Source: Prosthecobacter sp. (GTDB lineage Bacteria > Verrucomicrobiota > Verrucomicrobiia > Verrucomicrobiales > Verrucomicrobiaceae). Taken from it: DNA of 32,953 nucleotides. The DNA lies in contig NZ_JAQSEA010000169.1 of the NCBI RefSeq assembly GCF_029946185.1, forward strand, positions 1 through 32,953. Direction: 5' to 3'. The translations under genes were made by a program, and so were the position numbers. Within the stretch, counting starts at the first letter, position 1. Each line of letters opens with the position of its first letter. The notes beneath the pieces are model-generated. The model had not been told where the DNA came from. It saw only the letters and a program-made list of their open reading frames with translations, and ran no database searches. Of the stretch, positions 7,175 through 15,398 are shown piece by piece.

Positions 7175-9373
7175 ATGATCTTCTCACGTCTCATCCTCAT
7201 CGCCGCTTTATCAGCCACCGCACCTTGTTTCGCGGCGGAAGCTCTGCGTCCGCTGAATTTCGCGAACGACATTATGCCCATCCTCACCAAGGGCGGTTGC
7301 AACGGCGGCGGCTGCCATGGCAAATCCGGCGGGCAGAACGGCTTCAAGCTCTCCCTCCTCGGCTTTGAGCCGCAGGAAGACTACGAGCACATCGTCAAGG
7401 AGGCGCGCGGACGCCGTGTGTTTCCCGCAGCGGCGGAGCAGAGCCTGCTGCTCACCAAAGGCGCCGCGCAGCTCCCGCATGGCGGCGGCAAGAAAATCGA
7501 TCCCAAGTCCGAGGACTACGCCGACCTCGCACGCTGGATCCGCGAGGGCATGCCCTACGGCAAGGACAGCGATCCCAAGATGGCAAGCATCAGCGTCGAG
7601 CCTGCCAAGCTCACCATGCCCCTCAAAGCCGCGCAGCAGCTCAAGGTCACCGCACACTACACCGACGGCACCACCCGCGACGTCACCAAACGCGCTCTCT
7701 ATGAAGCCAACGAAAAAGCGATGGCCGAGACGAATGAAACCGGCCGCGTGCAGCTCTATGATCTGCCCGGCGATGTCGCCGTGATGATCCGCTATCAGGG
7801 CAAGGTGTCCACCTTCCGCGCCACCGTGCCGCTCGGCGCTCCGGTGGACACACTGCCCGCCTCACGCGGGTTTGTGGACGACCTCGTCTTCGCGAAATTG
7901 AAGACCATCGGCATGCCACCCTCCGGCATCGCTGACGACGGCACCTTCATCCGTCGCGTCACCCTCGACATCACCGGCCGCCTCCCCACCGCCGCAGAAA
8001 TGAAGGACTTCATGGCCTCCAAAGACGCCACCAAGCGCAGCGCCCTCATCGACCGCCTGCTCGACAGCCCGGACTACGCCGAATACTTCGCCAACAAGTG
8101 GAGCGCCCTCCTGCGCAATCAGCGCACGCAGCCCATGTATGCACGCGGCAGCTACCTCTTCTACTCGTGGATTCGCGACAGCATCGCCGACAACAAACCT
8201 TACGACAAGTTCGTGCGCGAAGTCGTCTCCGCCTCCGGTGATCTCGACCAAAATCCCCCTGTCGCCTGGTATCGTCAGGTCAAAGACATGAAGCAGCAGA
8301 TGGAGGACGTCGCGCAGCTCTTCCTTGGCACCCGCATGCAGTGCGCGCAGTGCCATCATCATCCCTTCGAGAAGTGGAGCCAGCAGGACTACTACGGCTT
8401 CGCCGCCTTCTTCAGCAAAGTCAGCCGCAAGCCTTCGTCCTTTGCCACGGAGGAAATGATCTTCAGCAAACGCGGCGTTGCGCAGACCACGAACATCCGC
8501 ACCAAGGAGGCCGTCACTCCCACCAGCCTCGGCGGTCAGGCCTTGAAGCTGAAACCAGAACAGGATCCCCGTCAGGCGCTCGGCGAATGGATGAGCCAGA
8601 AGGACAATGCATTCTTTGCCCACACCTTGGTAAATCGTTACTGGAAGCACTTCTTCAATCGCGGCCTGGTCGAACCCGAGGACGACATGCGTGAGACCAA
8701 CCCTCCGGTGAACCCCGAACTGCTCAGCGCACTCGCGGCGGATTTTGTGAAGAGCGGCTACGATTTGAAGCAGCTCATCCGCACCATCGCCAATTCCACC
8801 ACCTACCAGCTCAGCGCCATTCCAAATGCGCACAACGCCAAGGACCGTCAGAATTTCAGCCGCTACTATCCGAAGCGCCTCAACGCCGAAGTCCTCTACG
8901 ACTCCGTCAACACACTGCTCGATACCCAGACCACGTTCGCCGGTCAGGCCCCCGGCACACGTGCCGTCGCCCTGCCGGACAACAGCTACAACCAAAGCAC
9001 CTACTTCCTCAGTGTCTTCGGTCGTCCCGACTCCTCCAGCGCCTGCGAATGCGAGCGCACCCAGGAGGCCAGTCTCGCCCAGAGTCTGCACCTGCTGAAC
9101 GCGGCCGAAATCCAGACCCAGCTTTCCCGTGGCAACGGTCGTGCCGACACCCTCACCAAGGACACACGCCCCGACGACGACAAGATCACCGACCTCTATC
9201 ACATCGCCCTCAGCCGCGACCCCAACCCCGCCGAAGTCAAATTCGCCCACACCCATCTCGACAAGAAAACCTCAGGCAAGGCCGGCGACGAAGCCTTGAA
9301 AGGCAAAAAGGAAGCCTACGAAGACATCCTCTGGGCGCTGCTGAACACGAAGGAGTTTTTGTTCAATCACTAA
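7175..9373 (+). CDS. DUF1549/DUF1553 protein with cytochrome-type motifs
   Basis: A 732-residue exported protein with the domain order usual in Planctomycetes-Verrucomicrobia. A signal peptide (IFSRLILIAALSATAPCFA) is followed by a cytochrome-like N-terminal region carrying CNGGGCH (Cys42-x4-Cys47-His48). An Ig-like segment follows at about 140-225. DUF1549 starts near residue 235 (LDITGRLPT, LLDSPDYAEYFANKW) and holds a classical CxxCH motif, CAQCH (Cys390, Cys393, His394). DUF1553 follows (NRYWKHFFNRGLVEP, PKRLNAEVLYDS) to the C-terminus. Covalent heme binding is suggested by CxxCH; the CX4CH variant is common in this family. The role is unknown but is presumed to be periplasmic and redox-linked. 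It leads a three-gene run with the PPC-domain and WD40 genes. The ATG at 7175 fits the signal peptide. Confidence 0.94.
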   Translation: MIFSRLILIAALSATAPCFAAEALRPLNFANDIMPILTKGGCNGGGCHGKSGGQNGFKLSLLGFEPQEDYEHIVKEARGRRVFPAAAEQSLLLTKGAAQLPHGGGKKIDPKSEDYADLARWIREGMPYGKDSDPKMASISVEPAKLTMPLKAAQQLKVTAHYTDGTTRDVTKRALYEANEKAMAETNETGRVQLYDLPGDVAVMIRYQGKVSTFRATVPLGAPVDTLPASRGFVDDLVFAKLKTIGMPPSGIADDGTFIRRVTLDITGRLPTAAEMKDFMASKDATKRSALIDRLLDSPDYAEYFANKWSALLRNQRTQPMYARGSYLFYSWIRDSIADNKPYDKFVREVVSASGDLDQNPPVAWYRQVKDMKQQMEDVAQLFLGTRMQCAQCHHHPFEKWSQQDYYGFAAFFSKVSRKPSSFATEEMIFSKRGVAQTTNIRTKEAVTPTSLGGQALKLKPEQDPRQALGEWMSQKDNAFFAHTLVNRYWKHFFNRGLVEPEDDMRETNPPVNPELLSALAADFVKSGYDLKQLIRTIANSTTYQLSAIPNAHNAKDRQNFSRYYPKRLNAEVLYDSVNTLLDTQTTFAGQAPGTRAVALPDNSYNQSTYFLSVFGRPDSSSACECERTQEASLAQSLHLLNAAEIQTQLSRGNGRADTLTKDTRPDDDKITDLYHIALSRDPNPAEVKFAHTHLDKKTSGKAGDEALKGKKEAYEDILWALLNTKEFLFNH

Positions 9374-9384
9374 GCGCCCGCATC

Positions 9385-11430
9385 ATGCCTTCCTCCCATT
9401 TTCAGTTCTCAGTTCTCGGTTTACAATTTGCAGTTCTGCTGGCCTTCGCTGCCCCAGCGCTCTCTCAATCCACCTTCCCATCTCCGACACTCATCTCCAT
9501 CTCCCCGCTCGGCGGCAAGCCCGGCTCCTCAGTCGAGCTCACCCTGCGCGGCGCTGATCTCGATGGCCCGCAGTCCATCCTGCTTAACGAGCGTGTCATT
9601 CCCCTCAAGAGCCTCAAGCCAAACATCTTCAGCATCGCTCTCCCTGCGGACCTCAAACCCGCGCTTTACGATCTCCGCTTCGTCGGCCACTACGGTGTCT
9701 CCAATCCGCGTGTGTTTGAAATCAGCGCACTCGACTCCATCACCTCCCCGGGGACAAACGCGAAGCCCGACCAAGCTCTCAAAGTAGCCGTCGGTTCCGT
9801 CATTCAGGGCGCCTTCAAATCCAACTCACCGCAGTGGTTCACCTTCGAGGCCAAAAAAGGCCAGTCCATCATCGCCAGCTACGATGGCCATCGTTTTGAC
9901 ACCCGCACCGAAATCTCCGGTGCCATCACCAACACCAGCGGCAAAGAGATCGCTCGCATGCGCCATGGCGTCATGCCCTTCGTTCCTCCCGCCGATGGCA
10001 CCTATCGCCTGCGCCTCAATGACCTGATGTACCGTACTGGCGATGATTATGCATTCCGTGTGACTCTGGATCTGATGAAGCTGGCCCCCTTGTCGGGCTC
10101 TCCCTATGGGCCGCATCCCGTGCCTCCCATCAGCGTCAAGATTGGCGATGTCATCCGCGATCAGTTTCCTGAGCAAGGCCAGCCGCGCATGTTCGATCTC
10201 GCTTTTAAAGCGGGTGATCAATTCATTCTCGAAGTTCACTCCCAGCAGCTCGGCCACTCCACCGATCCGCATCTCGTCATCGAAAATCTAAAACCCGACG
10301 GCACTCTCACGCCGCAGGCGGAAGTCGCCGACGCACCCGCCATCACGCCAGCGCCGTACCTCGCTTTCGTAAATCGAGATCCCTCCTACGCCTACGTGGC
10401 CAAGGCCGACGGCACCTTCCGCATCTCCATCAACGACAACTCCGCCACCATGCAGCCCTACGAGCTGCGCATTCTCAAAGAGACACCCAAGCCCGCGTCT
10501 CTCATTGCCCTCAATCCCATCCTGCCCGGAGCCAAGGCCAAGGGGGCCGAAATCGGCAGCGCCAACATCCCACGCGGAGGCATCGCCGCCCTCGAAATCA
10601 TCGCCCCCAATCGCAACGCCCTGAGCGAACCCATCGAGCTCAAAGCCGTCAAGCTCCCCGCAGGCGTCACCTGCCTCGGCGGCTTCATCGGCAAAGGCCA
10701 GTCACTCGGCTACATCGCTTTTCAAGCCAGCGCCGATGCCCCTGCCGGAGCCAGCATTCTCAGCGAGATTCCGCAGAGCCACTACGCGAGCTTCGCCGTT
10801 GCCGACGCCGCCCGGGACAACACTCTCTCCCGCACCACTGGCTCCCCCGCTCTCGGCGTCAGCACGCAGCTGGCCCCCGCTTTCGTGCAGACGGAGAAAA
10901 CAGACATCCTCGAAGTCGCCGCCGACGCCAAGCTCGACATCGCCCTCAAAGTCACCCGTCATGCCGACTTCACCGACGCCCTCAAGCTCAAAGCCCTCGG
11001 CCTCATCGACGTTGCCAAAGCTCCTGAAGCCGACATCCCTGCCAAAGCCGCCGCAGGCAAATTCACCCTCGATGTGAAAGCGCTCAAGCTCGCCCCTGGA
11101 GACTACGGCTTCATCCTTCAAGGTCCCGCGAAAATGAAATTCCGTCGTGGTCTCGAAGAACTCAGTGCCGCCGAATCCGCCGCCAAAAAAGCAGCTGAAG
11201 CTCAAGCCGCAGCCAAACAGCAGCTCGCCACCGCCAATGCCGACGCCACGCCCAAAAAGGCCGAACTCGTCAAAGCCGCCACCGCCGCCCTCAAGTCATC
11301 AGACGCCGCCAAAGCCACCGCCGACAAGCTCGTCAAAGACCTCGCCGCGAAGTCTGCCGCCAAAGAAGCCACCTTCATCGTCTATTCCAATCCCATCCGC
11401 ATCCGCGTGAAGGAGGTCGCCAAGAAATGA
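9385..11430 (+). CDS. Secreted PPC-domain protein with Ala/Lys-rich helical tail
   Basis: A 681-residue exported protein. The ATG at 9385, 11 nt after the previous stop, gives a signal peptide ending ...FAAPALSQ; the frame is open upstream inside the preceding gene, but that part is a shadow. Residues 30-125 look like an IPT/TIG-type beta domain (GGKPGSSVELTLRGADLDG). Two PPC-like beta domains follow at about 133-225 (SPQWFTFEAKKGQSI, PADGTYRLRLND) and 250-360 (FDLAFKAGDQFILEV). Residues 590-670 form an Ala/Lys/Glu-rich helix or coiled coil (AAESAAKKAAEAQAAAKQQL). In this phylum such proteins commonly accompany DUF1549/DUF1553 and PSCyt1 genes, where they may bind partners or carbohydrate; this is inference. 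The start of the signal peptide is coded by a 7-bp tandem repeat. The gene ends in an ATGA overlap with the next. Confidence 0.88.
   Translation: MPSSHFQFSVLGLQFAVLLAFAAPALSQSTFPSPTLISISPLGGKPGSSVELTLRGADLDGPQSILLNERVIPLKSLKPNIFSIALPADLKPALYDLRFVGHYGVSNPRVFEISALDSITSPGTNAKPDQALKVAVGSVIQGAFKSNSPQWFTFEAKKGQSIIASYDGHRFDTRTEISGAITNTSGKEIARMRHGVMPFVPPADGTYRLRLNDLMYRTGDDYAFRVTLDLMKLAPLSGSPYGPHPVPPISVKIGDVIRDQFPEQGQPRMFDLAFKAGDQFILEVHSQQLGHSTDPHLVIENLKPDGTLTPQAEVADAPAITPAPYLAFVNRDPSYAYVAKADGTFRISINDNSATMQPYELRILKETPKPASLIALNPILPGAKAKGAEIGSANIPRGGIAALEIIAPNRNALSEPIELKAVKLPAGVTCLGGFIGKGQSLGYIAFQASADAPAGASILSEIPQSHYASFAVADAARDNTLSRTTGSPALGVSTQLAPAFVQTEKTDILEVAADAKLDIALKVTRHADFTDALKLKALGLIDVAKAPEADIPAKAAAGKFTLDVKALKLAPGDYGFILQGPAKMKFRRGLEELSAAESAAKKAAEAQAAAKQQLATANADATPKKAELVKAATAALKSSDAAKATADKLVKDLAAKSAAKEATFIVYSNPIRIRVKEVAKK
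9403..9437 (+). repeat. Five tandem 7-bp units, consensus CAGTTCT
   Basis: The 35 bases read as CAGTTCT, CAGTTCT, CGGTTTA, CAATTTG and CAGTTCT with no gaps. The array starts 18 nt after the start codon of the PPC-domain gene and codes for part of the h-region of its signal peptide (FSVLGLQFAVL). Period 7 is out of register with codons but preserves the frame over the array. Confidence 0.75.
11410..11417 (+). promoter_or_regulatory. Strong Shine-Dalgarno site for the WD40 gene
   Basis: AAGGAGGT lies 9 nt before the ATG at 11427, inside the last codons of the PPC-domain gene. It supports that start and coupled translation. It stands out because most other starts in the window lack such a site. 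Confidence 0.7.
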
Positions 11431-13574
11431 GAATCATCCTTCCACTCGCCATTCTACATTCGTCATTCGTCATGGCCGCATCGCCAGCGGCCATCGACTA
11501 CGACCAGCAAGTCCGTCCGTTTTTGAAGGACAACTGCATCGCCTGCCACAACAAGACCACGACCAAAGGCGGTCTCAACATGGAGACGCCCGAGCTCATG
11601 GCGAAGGGCGGCGAAAGCGACAAAGGCATCATTCCCGGCAAAGGCGCGGACAGCGTCATGTATCAGGCCGCTGCACACACCTGGGACTCCGAGATGCCGC
11701 CGAAAGGCAACAAAGTCGGCGCAGTGAATCTCAGCGCGGAACAGCTCGCGCTCTTCAAAGCCTGGATTGATCAAGGCGCGAAAGCCTCACCCAAAAAAGT
11801 GCAGGTCATCGCATGGGAGCCGCTGCCAGCAGGCTTGCAGCCCATCTACGCCATCGCCGTTGCACCGCAGGGTGACTTTGCGGCAGCTGCCCGGGCCAAT
11901 CAGATCAGCATCTACCATCTGCCCACGCAAAGTCTCATCACCAAGCTCACGGACGAAACCCTGCTCAAATCCGGCCTCTACAAGCAGCCCGGTGTCGCCC
12001 ATCGCGATCTCGTGCAGGCGCTCGCCTTCAGCCCAGACGGCACCCGCCTCGCCACCGGCAGCTTTCGCGAAGTGAAACTGTGGAAGCACACAACACCCGC
12101 AGCTCCCGCCCTCGCCCCTTCAGCCAAACTCACCGCGACACAGGAAGCCGACAACTCGATCAAACTGACCGAAACCACCGGTGGCAAACTGATCGCCCAC
12201 ATCAAATCCGACCTCACCGCTGAGCAGGCTGTTGCTCAGCACAGCCTCACCGCTGTGCGCGCGGCGCTGGAAGTAACGTATCAAAACGAAGCCATCAAAA
12301 AAACCGAGACCAATGCCACCGAGCAGACGAATCGCCTGAAGAAAGCCAACGAGCTGGCCGAACTCGCGAAGAAGGCGCTCGAAGATAAGAAGAAGGACAT
12401 CAAGCCCAAGTCAGACGCCAACGCCGCTGCGGAAAAGGGCGCAAAAGAAATCGCCGATCAACTCGCCAAGATACCACAAGACAAGCCCGACGCGGCATTG
12501 GCCAAAAAGAACACCGAAGCGCAGGAAAAAGCCACCAAGGCAGCCGCGGATCTCAAGCTCGCGCAGGAATCTCTCACACGTGCCGAAACCGCGATCACGG
12601 ATACCGCGAATGAAATCAAACTCGTCACCGAAAACGAAAAGAAAGCCAAACTGGCCGTCCTGGATGCCAAGGCACATCTCGAAGTGGTGAAGAAGGCAGC
12701 AGTGAAAGCGAATGCGGATCGTGACCTCATCGCCAAAACAATCACAACAGGACTCAAGAAGGCCAAATCACTCCAGTTCTCCGCAAATGGTCTCGAACTC
12801 ATCGCCGAACAGGAAAGCGGTCCGCCGCTCGCCTGGAGCACTGTGAATGGCAAGCCCATCGTTCCCGGTAGCACCAGTGGGACTTGGACCCTAGAACGCA
12901 CCTTCGGCACCGGCGATGGCGAATCTCTGATCACCGACCGTGCGAACAGTCTCGCTTTCAGCCCCGACGGTAAAACGCTTGCCATCGGCAGCGGCGAGCC
13001 TTCTCGCAGCGGCGACATCACCCTGTGGGATGTGGCGACGGGCAAGCTCACCAAGAACTATGCCGAACGCCACCTCGACAGCATCTTCGCTCTCGACTTC
13101 TCGCCTGACGGCAAGCTCCTCGCCTCTGGCGGCGCGGACAAAGCTCTGCGCATCACTGACTTGAGCACCGGCAAAGTCGTGAAGGTTTTCGAAGGCCACA
13201 CCCACCACGTCCTCGGCGTTTCATGGCGTGCTGATGGCCGCCTGCTCGCCAGCAGCGGTGCCGACAACGTCGTTAAAGTCTGGGATTGGACCACCGGCGA
13301 CCGCCGCAAGAGCGTCGATGGCTGGGACAAGGAAGTCACCGGCATCCACTACCTCGGTGCCGCCGATCAGTTCGCCACCAGCGCCGGCGACACCAAGCTC
13401 CGCCTCATCACCAGCGACGGCGGCGTGGTGAAACAATTTCCAGGTGCCACCTCCTTCCTCCAATCCCTCGCCACCACCCGCTCCGGCGATGTGGTGCTCG
13501 GCGGCGATCAAGACGGCATCGTCCGCGCCTGGGATGTCGCTACCGCGAAAGAAATCGCTGTTTTCAAACCCTGA
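11427..13574 (+). CDS. PSCyt1 (cytochrome c-like) and WD40 protein with coiled-coil insert
   Basis: A 715-residue exported protein. After a short signal peptide (RIILPLAILHSSFVMAA) comes a PSCyt1-type cytochrome domain with CIACH (Cys37, Cys40, His41), GGLNMETPE and the distal heme-ligand region EMPPKGN. A first WD40-like blade lies near residues 197-222 (VQALAFSPDGTRLATGS, VKLWK). Residues about 260-440 are a long Lys/Ala/Glu-rich coiled coil. At least five more WD40 blades follow (LAFSPDGKTLAIGSGE, DFSPDGKLLASGGADK, SWRADGRLLASSGADN, GDTKLRLIT, DGIVRAWD). The cytochrome-plus-propeller layout is characteristic of Planctomycetes-Verrucomicrobia; the coiled coil splitting the propeller is less usual. 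The start overlaps the previous stop (ATGA) and has a strong Shine-Dalgarno site. A role in periplasmic redox or scaffolding is inferred. Confidence 0.92.
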   Translation: MRIILPLAILHSSFVMAASPAAIDYDQQVRPFLKDNCIACHNKTTTKGGLNMETPELMAKGGESDKGIIPGKGADSVMYQAAAHTWDSEMPPKGNKVGAVNLSAEQLALFKAWIDQGAKASPKKVQVIAWEPLPAGLQPIYAIAVAPQGDFAAAARANQISIYHLPTQSLITKLTDETLLKSGLYKQPGVAHRDLVQALAFSPDGTRLATGSFREVKLWKHTTPAAPALAPSAKLTATQEADNSIKLTETTGGKLIAHIKSDLTAEQAVAQHSLTAVRAALEVTYQNEAIKKTETNATEQTNRLKKANELAELAKKALEDKKKDIKPKSDANAAAEKGAKEIADQLAKIPQDKPDAALAKKNTEAQEKATKAAADLKLAQESLTRAETAITDTANEIKLVTENEKKAKLAVLDAKAHLEVVKKAAVKANADRDLIAKTITTGLKKAKSLQFSANGLELIAEQESGPPLAWSTVNGKPIVPGSTSGTWTLERTFGTGDGESLITDRANSLAFSPDGKTLAIGSGEPSRSGDITLWDVATGKLTKNYAERHLDSIFALDFSPDGKLLASGGADKALRITDLSTGKVVKVFEGHTHHVLGVSWRADGRLLASSGADNVVKVWDWTTGDRRKSVDGWDKEVTGIHYLGAADQFATSAGDTKLRLITSDGGVVKQFPGATSFLQSLATTRSGDVVLGGDQDGIVRAWDVATAKEIAVFKP
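11447..11474 (+). repeat. Four tandem 7-bp units, consensus CGTCATT
   Basis: The units are CGCCATT, CTACATT, CGTCATT and CGTCATG. The array begins 20 nt after the start codon of the PSCyt1-WD40 gene and codes for the ILHSSFVM part of its signal peptide. The last unit contains an ATG that could serve as an internal start. The same family recurs in reverse at 19111-19131. Confidence 0.72.
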
Positions 13575-13666
13575 GAGGTGCAATCCGCGCGCAGGGTGAA
13601 GCCGGGAGAAAGGATGCAGCAGGCGCTTCGTTTGCTTGCTGTATTCATTCCCACCTCCAACCCATC

Positions 13667-14536
13667 ATGCGCACCCATCTTCTTCCCGTTCTCGCTGCAG
13701 CCCTTCTCGTTCCCACTTTTGGCAAAGCAGAAATCACTGTGAAAAGCGGCGAGAAAATCGCCTTCCTCGGTGACTCCATCACAGCAGGCGGCTGGGGCAT
13801 TCCCGCAGGCTATGTGCGTCTGGTGATCGCCGGTCTTGAAGCCAATGGCATCAAAGCAGAGCCTGTGCCCGCAGGTATCAGCGGTCATAAATCCGATCAG
13901 ATGCTCGCACGCCTCGACAAGGACGTGCTGAGCAAAAAGCCGCAGTGGATGACCCTGAGCTGCGGCGTGAACGACGTCTGGCACGGTCCGCGCGGCGTGC
14001 CTCTCGATGATGCCATGACGAAGAGCGGCACGTACGATGACAAGGTCGCCGCCCGTGGCACCTACAAGAAGAACATCACCGCCATCATCGATCAGGCGCA
14101 GGCCGCAGGCGTGAAGCCGGTCATGCTCACGGCCACCGTGATTCAGGAAAATCTCGACAGCAAAGAGAACGGCCTGCTCGCGCCCTACAACGCCTTCCTG
14201 CGTGATCTCGCCAAGGAAAAGCATCTCCCTCTGGCAGACCTGAACACCATGTTTCAGGAGCGCATCAAGGCCGAGAACAAGCCGAACGTGAAAGTCCTCA
14301 CCAGCGATGGCGTCCACATGAATGTGGAAGGCAACAAGCTCATGGCCATCGGTGTGCTGCAGGCGCTCGGCCTCAATGCCGCCGAACTCGACAAAGCCAA
14401 AGCCGCCTGGCAGCCGCTCGAAGTCGCCGGTATCATGGCCGCGCAGAAAGCTGCAGAAGCGAAAGCCAAAGCTGCCGCTGAAAAGAAAGCCAGGGAAGCA
14501 GCCGCCAAGGCCAAAGGAGTCAGCACACCGAAGTAA
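13667..14536 (+). CDS. Secreted SGNH/GDSL hydrolase
   Basis: A 289-residue protein starting MRTHLLPVLAAALLVPTFGKA, a signal peptide. All SGNH blocks are visible: block I GDSIT with nucleophile Ser37, a Gly in AGISGHKSD (block II), GVND (block III, Gly and Asn of the oxyanion hole), and block V SDGVHMN with Asp214 and His217. The fold acts as an esterase or carbohydrate acetyl-esterase; the substrate is not evident. The last 40 residues are an Ala/Lys/Glu-rich helix (QKAAEAKAKAAAEKKAR) that is not part of the SGNH fold. The frame is open upstream into the WD40 gene, but the signal peptide decides for ATG 13667. It precedes the LamG-like gene by 2 nt, so the two are very likely cotranscribed. 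Confidence 0.91.
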   Translation: MRTHLLPVLAAALLVPTFGKAEITVKSGEKIAFLGDSITAGGWGIPAGYVRLVIAGLEANGIKAEPVPAGISGHKSDQMLARLDKDVLSKKPQWMTLSCGVNDVWHGPRGVPLDDAMTKSGTYDDKVAARGTYKKNITAIIDQAQAAGVKPVMLTATVIQENLDSKENGLLAPYNAFLRDLAKEKHLPLADLNTMFQERIKAENKPNVKVLTSDGVHMNVEGNKLMAIGVLQALGLNAAELDKAKAAWQPLEVAGIMAAQKAAEAKAKAAAEKKAREAAAKAKGVSTPK

Positions 14537-14538
14537 GC

Positions 14539-15309
14539 ATGAAGTCATTCCTTTTCACCACTCTGCTGCTGGCTCCGCTGGCGGCCTTTCATGCAGCAGA
14601 CACTCCCACGCCGCGTGATGACGCCGCATGGCTGCGCGAAAAAGGCCACATGATCTTCCATGACGCCTTCGAGCGTGAGGAGGATGGCAATCTCGCCAAA
14701 GCCATCGGCAATGGCTGGAACAGCGCCACGGCGGATCGCGTGCCGAAGACCAAGATGGCCGATCTCGATGAGGGCAGCTTGAAAATAGCCAGTGCCTCCA
14801 AAGAGGCAAAGCATGCCGCGCATATCCACCACGAGGCCGGATTCACCGATGGCGGCGCGGTGATCCGCTTCCGCTTTCCCGGCCTCTCACAAGGCGAATC
14901 GCTGCAGCTTGGCTTTGTGGACCGCGAATTGAAAGGCGTTCACGCCGGGCATCTCTGCTACGGCATTTTGAGTCAGAGCAGCATCACGCTGATCGATCAC
15001 AAAACCGGCACCATGAACCTGGAGGTCAAAAAGAAGCGCGATGACTTCCTGGCCCGCAAAGTAAAGCCGCCTGCTGAGTTCGAAGCCCTGCTCAACTCCA
15101 AGAAAGTGGTCGTCCCGTGGAAGGCCGACCACGAATGGCATGAACTCGTCCTCGTCACCGAGGGTGACGAAATGCGCCTCAGCCTCGACGGCAAGGTGAT
15201 CGGCAGTCATCACTCGGAAGGATACGCCCATCCCATGAAACGCTGGTTCAGCTTCTTGGTGCCCAATACCGTGTGGATCGACGACGTGAAAATTTGGAAA
15301 GTGAAGTGA
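14539..15309 (+). CDS. Secreted LamG/DUF1080-like protein
   Basis: A 256-residue protein with the signal peptide KSFLFTTLLLAPLAAFHA. The rest is beta-rich: HDAFEREEDGNLAKAIGNGW, GSLKIAS, GGAVIRFRFPG, WHELVLVTEGDEMRLSLDGKVIGSH and the closing strand VWIDDVKIWKVK. This order (a damaged-looking Trp/Asn start, a strand with LDG before the end, a final DDVKIW) is what is seen in concanavalin-like LamG and DUF1080 (3-keto-disaccharide hydrolase-like) domains. The family match is made by eye and catalytic residues are not identified. It begins 2 nt after the SGNH hydrolase stop, so it likely works on the same substrate, perhaps a glycan. Confidence 0.75.
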   Translation: MKSFLFTTLLLAPLAAFHAADTPTPRDDAAWLREKGHMIFHDAFEREEDGNLAKAIGNGWNSATADRVPKTKMADLDEGSLKIASASKEAKHAAHIHHEAGFTDGGAVIRFRFPGLSQGESLQLGFVDRELKGVHAGHLCYGILSQSSITLIDHKTGTMNLEVKKKRDDFLARKVKPPAEFEALLNSKKVVVPWKADHEWHELVLVTEGDEMRLSLDGKVIGSHHSEGYAHPMKRWFSFLVPNTVWIDDVKIWKVK

Positions 15310-15398
15310 TGCGCTGCAAAGCGATCGCCATGCGCCATCTGGCAAAGTATCTCCCGGCGCGGAAGTAAGGCGGAGTGGCGGCGTATGGATCACCAACC

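Noticed and set aside
7862-9256. Long open frame of 464 codons on the minus strand
   Set aside because: It lies entirely opposite the DUF1549/DUF1553 gene. Its translation is Gly/Val/Ala-rich with no motifs, as expected from the antisense of GC-rich codons.
9049-9384. Upstream extension of the PPC-domain gene
   Set aside because: The frame is open inside the DUF1553 coding region, but the extension is Arg/Pro-rich and hides the signal peptide that starts at 9385.
9403-11474. 7-bp arrays as a CRISPR-like or phase-variation locus
   Set aside because: There are no spacers, so it is not CRISPR. Units are degenerate, which lowers slippage, so phase variation is possible but not supported.
13286-13666. 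Upstream extension of the SGNH hydrolase gene
   Set aside because: It overlaps the WD40 gene in another frame and is Arg-rich. A signal peptide begins at 13667.
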